Positions 60,787 to 64,000 of a stretch of 64,000 nt of DNA are shown here, one piece after another. The DNA is from Desulfonatronum thioautotrophicum. GTDB lineage: Bacteria > Desulfobacterota > Desulfovibrionia > Desulfovibrionales > Desulfonatronaceae. The stretch is taken from positions 1 through 64,000 of the forward strand of contig NZ_KN882170.1 in assembly GCF_000934745.1 (NCBI RefSeq), read 5' to 3'. The translations under genes were made by a program, and so were the position numbers. The notes beneath the pieces were generated by a model. That model was not told where the DNA came from. It did not search any database and worked only from the letters and a program-made list of their open reading frames with translations. The first letter of the stretch is position 1. Every line of letters starts with the position of its first letter.

Positions 60787-61868
60787 GTCGAACCTCCGGT
60801 TTCCACCTCGGCCCGGACCCTGGGCAAGGCCTGGGGATATTCGCGCTGGAGAAACTCCAGCAGTTTTTCACGAACATGACAGCGCAGATCCCAGGCAGTA
60901 CCCGCGTCTTCGGCGCTCACCAGGGCGCGCAGTTCCACGGTGCGCTCCTTGGCATCCGTGACCTGCAACCCGGCCACCCGGCCGTCCCATCCCGGGCTGT
61001 CCTCCAGAATCCGCTGCAATTCGCGACGCAGCTCCTGAACCGGCACGGTATAATCCACGTACAGAAACACCGTGCCTAGAATGTCCGAGGAAACCCGTGT
61101 CCAGTTCTGGAAAGGCCGTTCCATGAAATAGGTGATGGGCACGATCAACCGACGCTGATCCCAGATTCGGACCACCACATAGGTCAGGGTGATTTCCTCG
61201 ATTCGCCCCCACTCCTCTTCCACGATGACCACGTCGTCCAATCGGATGGGCTGCGTCAGGGCAACCTGGATTCCGGCGAACAACGTGGAGATGCTCCGTT
61301 GGGCCGCGAAACCGACGATGATGCCGATCACCCCGGCCGAAGCCAGCAAGCTGACCCCGATTTGTCGGACGTTTTCCAGAGTCATCAACATGGATGATAC
61401 GGCGATCACTGAAATGACGAAAATAAGAATCCGCCGTAAAATCCCCAGTTGCGTGTGCATCTTACGGGCTTTCAGATTGTCTCGGGTATTGACCTGAAAC
61501 CGGCGCAACACCAGCTCGTTAAGCAGGGCCGCGAAACGGATCAGGGACCAGGCTACGGCCAGAATGAATGCCATGCTCAAGACGTGGCGAAACGTTTCCA
61601 GCAGTTCCTCGGGCATGACCAGGGTCGGAGCGACGACCATCAACACCAGCAACGGGAAGAGCAGCCTGGAGGGCGCGGCCATGTGCCGGGGAATCAGGGC
61701 CAGGACTCTGTCGGACTGATCCGGCGCGGCCCGGCGCAAGACATGAAAGAGCACTGCGTGCAGTGTCAAACCGATCGCCAGGGCAATAAGGATCACAGTT
61801 GCGGAGGTGCCCAGTCCCCACCAGTCGATTTCCCAAAAATCGTTCATCAATTCCTGAAATTCCTGCAT
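60783..61868 (-). CDS. MscS-family mechanosensitive channel
   Basis: A 361-residue protein with four N-terminal helices. The pore helix TM3 and beta domain have GIIVGFAAQRSISTLFAGIQVALTQPIRLDDVV, then IVPITYFMERPFQNWTR. The canonical MscS loop is thus kept and the C-terminal alpha/beta domain is present. ATG 61868 follows GGGG at 9-12 bases; a TTG at 61898 is in frame without a site. It relieves hypo-osmotic pressure. Confidence 0.92.
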   Translation of the reverse strand: MQEFQELMNDFWEIDWWGLGTSATVILIALAIGLTLHAVLFHVLRRAAPDQSDRVLALIPRHMAAPSRLLFPLLVLMVVAPTLVMPEELLETFRHVLSMAFILAVAWSLIRFAALLNELVLRRFQVNTRDNLKARKMHTQLGILRRILIFVISVIAVSSMLMTLENVRQIGVSLLASAGVIGIIVGFAAQRSISTLFAGIQVALTQPIRLDDVVIVEEEWGRIEEITLTYVVVRIWDQRRLIVPITYFMERPFQNWTRVSSDILGTVFLYVDYTVPVQELRRELQRILEDSPGWDGRVAGLQVTDAKERTVELRALVSAEDAGTAWDLRCHVREKLLEFLQREYPQALPRVRAEVETGGST

Positions 61869-61901
61869 GCTGTTTTCAATCCCCTGATCCGCCGACAAAT
61901 C

Positions 61902-62555
61902 TTATTCATTTGAACTTGGTTGCTGCGCACTGAACTGACGCATTTTTTTGGCCAGCTCTTTCCAATTGCACTGCTGCAGCACCCGAACTTGTCGGTGGAT
62001 ATGGTTTTCCTTGATTGCGATGTCCTTGTCCGTTTCATCAACTATGCCATAAAATGGCAGCGTGACCCGAAACGCGGTATTCTTGAATGGTTCCGAGGGA
62101 GTGAGCACGTCTTCGCGCCGACTATAGAACGGATCCTCACCCTCGGCACAAGGCGTGTCAAACACGTTGAATTGCCGGCAGGCCATGGGACGCAGGGCAT
62201 GGACCGCGCAGCTGTCATTGACCAAAAACGGACAGGGATCTCCCTGCTCAAAACCCTCCAGCTGGGTGATCAGCACCTGTCGTGTTTCCCCGGCCACCTG
62301 TTCGGTGCAGTACCAAGCCATTCCGGCCATTTCCAACGGGTAGACCGGTACTGCGGCATGAATCCGGCAACAGTTGGCGCAGCCCTCGCCGCAGGCCACG
62401 TTTCGTCCCTTGGCTTCAGCCTCTTTGGCAATCTCTTGCTCCACACCTTGGTCAACGATGGAGTATGCGTCCAAAAGCAAGGCCAGCCAGGCTAATCTCG
62501 TTTCGTCTGCAGGAAAATTGAGTCGTTTCTCAGGGTAGACATGCTGCACGTCCAT
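61902..62555 (-). CDS. YkgJ-type cysteine-cluster protein
   Basis: A 217-residue protein with CGEGCANCC (~55), PCPFL and CAVHALRPMACRQFN, the CxxxCxxCC...C...C..H..RP..C pattern of the YkgJ family, thought to bind Zn or an Fe-S cluster. ATG 62555 follows GGAGAAGAGAT. It lies 33 bp upstream of mscS, so mscS and the unknown gene may be in its operon. The palindromic element, copy 3, is just upstream. Confidence 0.9.
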   Translation of the reverse strand: MDVQHVYPEKRLNFPADETRLAWLALLLDAYSIVDQGVEQEIAKEAEAKGRNVACGEGCANCCRIHAAVPVYPLEMAGMAWYCTEQVAGETRQVLITQLEGFEQGDPCPFLVNDSCAVHALRPMACRQFNVFDTPCAEGEDPFYSRREDVLTPSEPFKNTAFRVTLPFYGIVDETDKDIAIKENHIHRQVRVLQQCNWKELAKKMRQFSAQQPSSNE

Positions 62556-62590
62556 ATCTCTTCTCCGGTAATTTCTGGTTTGTCTGAGTG

Positions 62591-62746
62591 TTGAAAAAAT
62601 CCTTATCCACAGTCCGTTCAAAAAAAAACAAGTGCACGGAGCAATCCGGCACCTACTTGAGAAGTCGATAATTCTGAACCGTCATGTAGACCAATTCAAT
62701 AAGTAGGTGCTGGAGCGGCGTCGCAGCAATTGGGATTTTTTCAACG
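62591..62746. repeat. Dispersed palindromic element, copy 3
   Basis: TTGAAAAAATCCTTATCCACAG opens it as in copy 1, and TTTTTTCAAC closes it. The inner arm CCGGCACCTACTT (62646-62658) pairs with AAGTAGGTGCTGG (62701-62713) with one G-T wobble. Compared with copy 1, the arm change T-to-C is matched by A-to-G on the other side. Confidence 0.85.
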
Positions 62747-62824
62747 AGATGGTTTATAACGCCGAAATATTCTGTCTGCATTTTTGCGGACATCCGGATT
62801 GAAAGTGACGGGTGATGTTTTGCC

Positions 62825-62854
62825 GTAGGGGCGAACTTGTGTGTGCGCCCCTAC
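62825..62854. repeat. GTAGGGGCG palindromic element
   Basis: GTAGGGGCG (62825-62833) pairs with CGCCCCTAC (62846-62854), loop AACTTGTGTGTG. It is related to the element at 14207. Confidence 0.75.
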
Positions 62855-62929
62855 AGTTGGACAACCAACCCCCATACACGGATTTGTCAACCAATTCTGA
62901 ACCATCACTGTTGATGGTTGGAAAAAGGC

Positions 62930-63391
62930 TCATCCGACTGGAGTGGCCGGATGGTATCCGCCGGCGGATTCAGGACGTTTGCTGGCAAGAATATAGCTGT
63001 TGATGCCTTCCTGAGGCCAATAGCGGGCTGCGAGGGAGTCCAGCAGCTTGTTCGCGATGCATCCATTCAAGGCTTCGAACGTCTTGACCTGCAGCAGGTG
63101 CAGATGATCGGTCTGCAGGTAATGGTCCAGAGGACCTCGAATTCCAGGATATTCAATCACCACCTGGAATCCGTCGTCATGGATTTGAAAGCGGGCGGAA
63201 ATGTCCGCATTGTGCTTGGATGTCTTGATGGTGCTCAGGGCATAGAGAAAAACTTCCTCAACAGCCAACTGCAGCTGATTGGCATCCGCAGGCAAGGTAT
63301 TTTGCACCCGACACATGGCCTTTACGCCGGCGGCTACGACCCCGACCATCTCCCGAAGCGGGGCCACCGTCACTCGAACTACCTCCACCAT
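62930..63391 (-). CDS. RsbW-like anti-sigma/HATPase-domain protein
   Basis: A 153-residue protein. LQLAVEEVFLYAL (~41-53) matches the N-box helix of RsbW-type ATPases (AxxEaxxNa) with Asn replaced. DGFQVVIEYPG resembles the G1 strand region (usually DxGxGF). The glycine-rich ATP lid is not clear, so nucleotide binding may be lost or divergent. It starts 22 bp after the protease gene and is probably co-transcribed with it. Confidence 0.55.
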   Translation of the reverse strand: MVEVVRVTVAPLREMVGVVAAGVKAMCRVQNTLPADANQLQLAVEEVFLYALSTIKTSKHNADISARFQIHDDGFQVVIEYPGIRGPLDHYLQTDHLHLLQVKTFEALNGCIANKLLDSLAARYWPQEGINSYILASKRPESAGGYHPATPVG

Positions 63392-63413
63392 GGTCGTTGC
63401 CCAACCCCATCAT

Positions 63414-64000
63414 TCAGCGTAAATCCACCACAGTTTCGGACGAGCAGGATTGTGTTCTTCCCAAACGCCGCCAGACCACCCAAGCCACCAAAAAAAACAT
63501 GAGGATCAGCCAGTCGCCGCCAAAATGCCGGCTCGAAGCCACGGTGCATCCTCCGCCACCACCTTCTCCGCCGCAATCGCCAACTCCGGAAATCCCCTTG
63601 ACCCAACCGCAATAATTGGCCATTCGGACGTAAACTCCATAGATTCCCGGAGTTCCGCATTGCAATCCCCAACTGGTCACTCCGGCCAGAAAGGCATTCC
63701 CCTGCCCGTCTCGAACAATCATTGGACCACCCGAGTCCCCCTGACAGGTGTCTCGAGTGCCGTCACCGGGTCCTGCACCGATCATGTTGTCCGAAACGAT
63801 AAAAAATGGCGGTGGATAGGCCAGAATCAGGGCGACCTGACTGACAATGGGCAACTCTGCCTCCTGGAGCACGTTGGGGAAGCCTCTACCCGACCCCAGC
63901 GAACCCCACCCCGCCACCCAAGCCGGTACACCGGGGCTGGTCAGACCTGCCGGATCTCCTGGCGGAATCAGCGGCAAGGCGCCCCACATCGTTCCCGCAA
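63414..64000 (-). CDS. Trypsin-like serine protease with C-terminal sorting tail (N-terminus outside window)
   Basis: The frame stays open to the right edge. The visible part has GWGSLGSG, TCQGDSGGPMIV with the catalytic Ser, and SWGLQCGTPGIYGVYVRM, the C-terminal half of an S1 protease; the His and Asp of the triad lie outside. The tail DCGGEGGGGGCTVASS, then a hydrophobic helix (DWLILMFFLVAWVVW) and RRLGR, is a tripartite CTERM sorting signal of the Gly-rich/Cys type (GlyGly-CTERM or JDVT-CTERM-like). It ends with an unusual 13-residue extension after the Arg cluster. A surface-anchored or processed secreted protease is inferred. Confidence 0.85.
   Translation of the reverse strand, partial: AGTMWGALPLIPPGDPAGLTSPGVPAWVAGWGSLGSGRGFPNVLQEAELPIVSQVALILAYPPPFFIVSDNMIGAGPGDGTRDTCQGDSGGPMIVRDGQGNAFLAGVTSWGLQCGTPGIYGVYVRMANYCGWVKGISGVGDCGGEGGGGGCTVASSRHFGGDWLILMFFLVAWVVWRRLGRTQSCSSETVVDLR

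Larger units (their letters stand above)
62556..62929. other. 374-bp intergenic region with two palindromic elements
   Basis: It contains copy 3 of the dispersed palindrome and a GTAGGGGCG palindrome. No coding sequence is convincing. Confidence 0.65.

Overview
The window looks like a chromosomal piece of an anaerobic, probably sulfate-reducing deltaproteobacterium (Desulfobacterota, Desulfovibrionales-like). The clues are a flavoredoxin-type flavin reductase, [NiFe]-hydrogenase maturation genes, cofactor-independent phosphoglycerate mutase, two branched-chain/aromatic-type Liv ABC operons each ending in a phenylacetate-CoA ligase homologue, NqrBCD, PEP-CTERM surface proteins, high-GC coding sequence and dense minus-strand operons with 1- to 4-base gene overlaps. 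The genus cannot be fixed from sequence alone. I saw no rRNA, tRNA or CRISPR array.

Layout. 1-1755: the end of a giant repetitive acidic surface protein (Asp-Thr repeats, then Gly/Pro/Gln repeats), closed by a strong terminator. 1756-2511: gene-poor, with nested inverted repeats. 2512-6288: one 1258-residue protein fusing a GT60-like glycosyltransferase, a methyltransferase and a CapA-like phosphoesterase. 6778-7554: a Bax-inhibitor-like membrane protein. 7578-13986: a three-gene translationally coupled cassette around a divergent cyanophycin-synthetase-like enzyme. 14353-15461: a sigma-54 promoter, PEP-CTERM gene and terminator. 15436-22339: SPOR protein, DEAD-box helicase, cupin, SfsA and GH57 glucanotransferase. 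22521-31626: HD protein, ddl, apgM and a Liv-type transporter without a binding protein, broken up by two toxin-antitoxin (TA) modules and ending in an odd PaaK homologue. 31750-36091: hypC-hypD, a 2-kb island of intact and broken TA modules, then hypE. 36257-42681: a second, complete livKHMGF-paaK operon, again with a TA module between livG and livF. 42825-46553: P2-type cation ATPase and a tandem-Usp protein. 46865-53678: flavoredoxin, a RelE-like/UvrD-helicase/ankyrin fusion, DUF554 and NqrBCD. 53745-62555: Rel (p)ppGpp enzyme, SWIM/SNF2 ATPase, an MscS channel coupled to an unknown protein, and a YkgJ-type cysteine-cluster protein. 62930-64000: an RsbW-like ATPase and the 3' end of a trypsin-like protease with a C-terminal sorting-type tail.

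How the genes work together. Both Liv operons pair an uptake system for amino or aromatic acids with an acyl-CoA ligase homologue, which suggests import and CoA activation of arylacetate-type acids. hypCDE builds the Fe(CN)2CO centre of [NiFe] hydrogenases. The CphA-like cassette is the best candidate for an undescribed system: an ATP-grasp peptide polymerase whose Mur-ligase half has lost a normal P-loop, coupled to an alpha/alpha-barrel protein and to an unknown protein.

The other strong non-textbook signals are a dispersed palindromic element in three copies whose inner arms change in a compensatory way; different TA modules lodged at the same position in two paralogous transporter operons; a TA graveyard splitting hypCD from hypE; and the toxin-fold/helicase/ankyrin fusion, which looks like a stand-alone defence protein.
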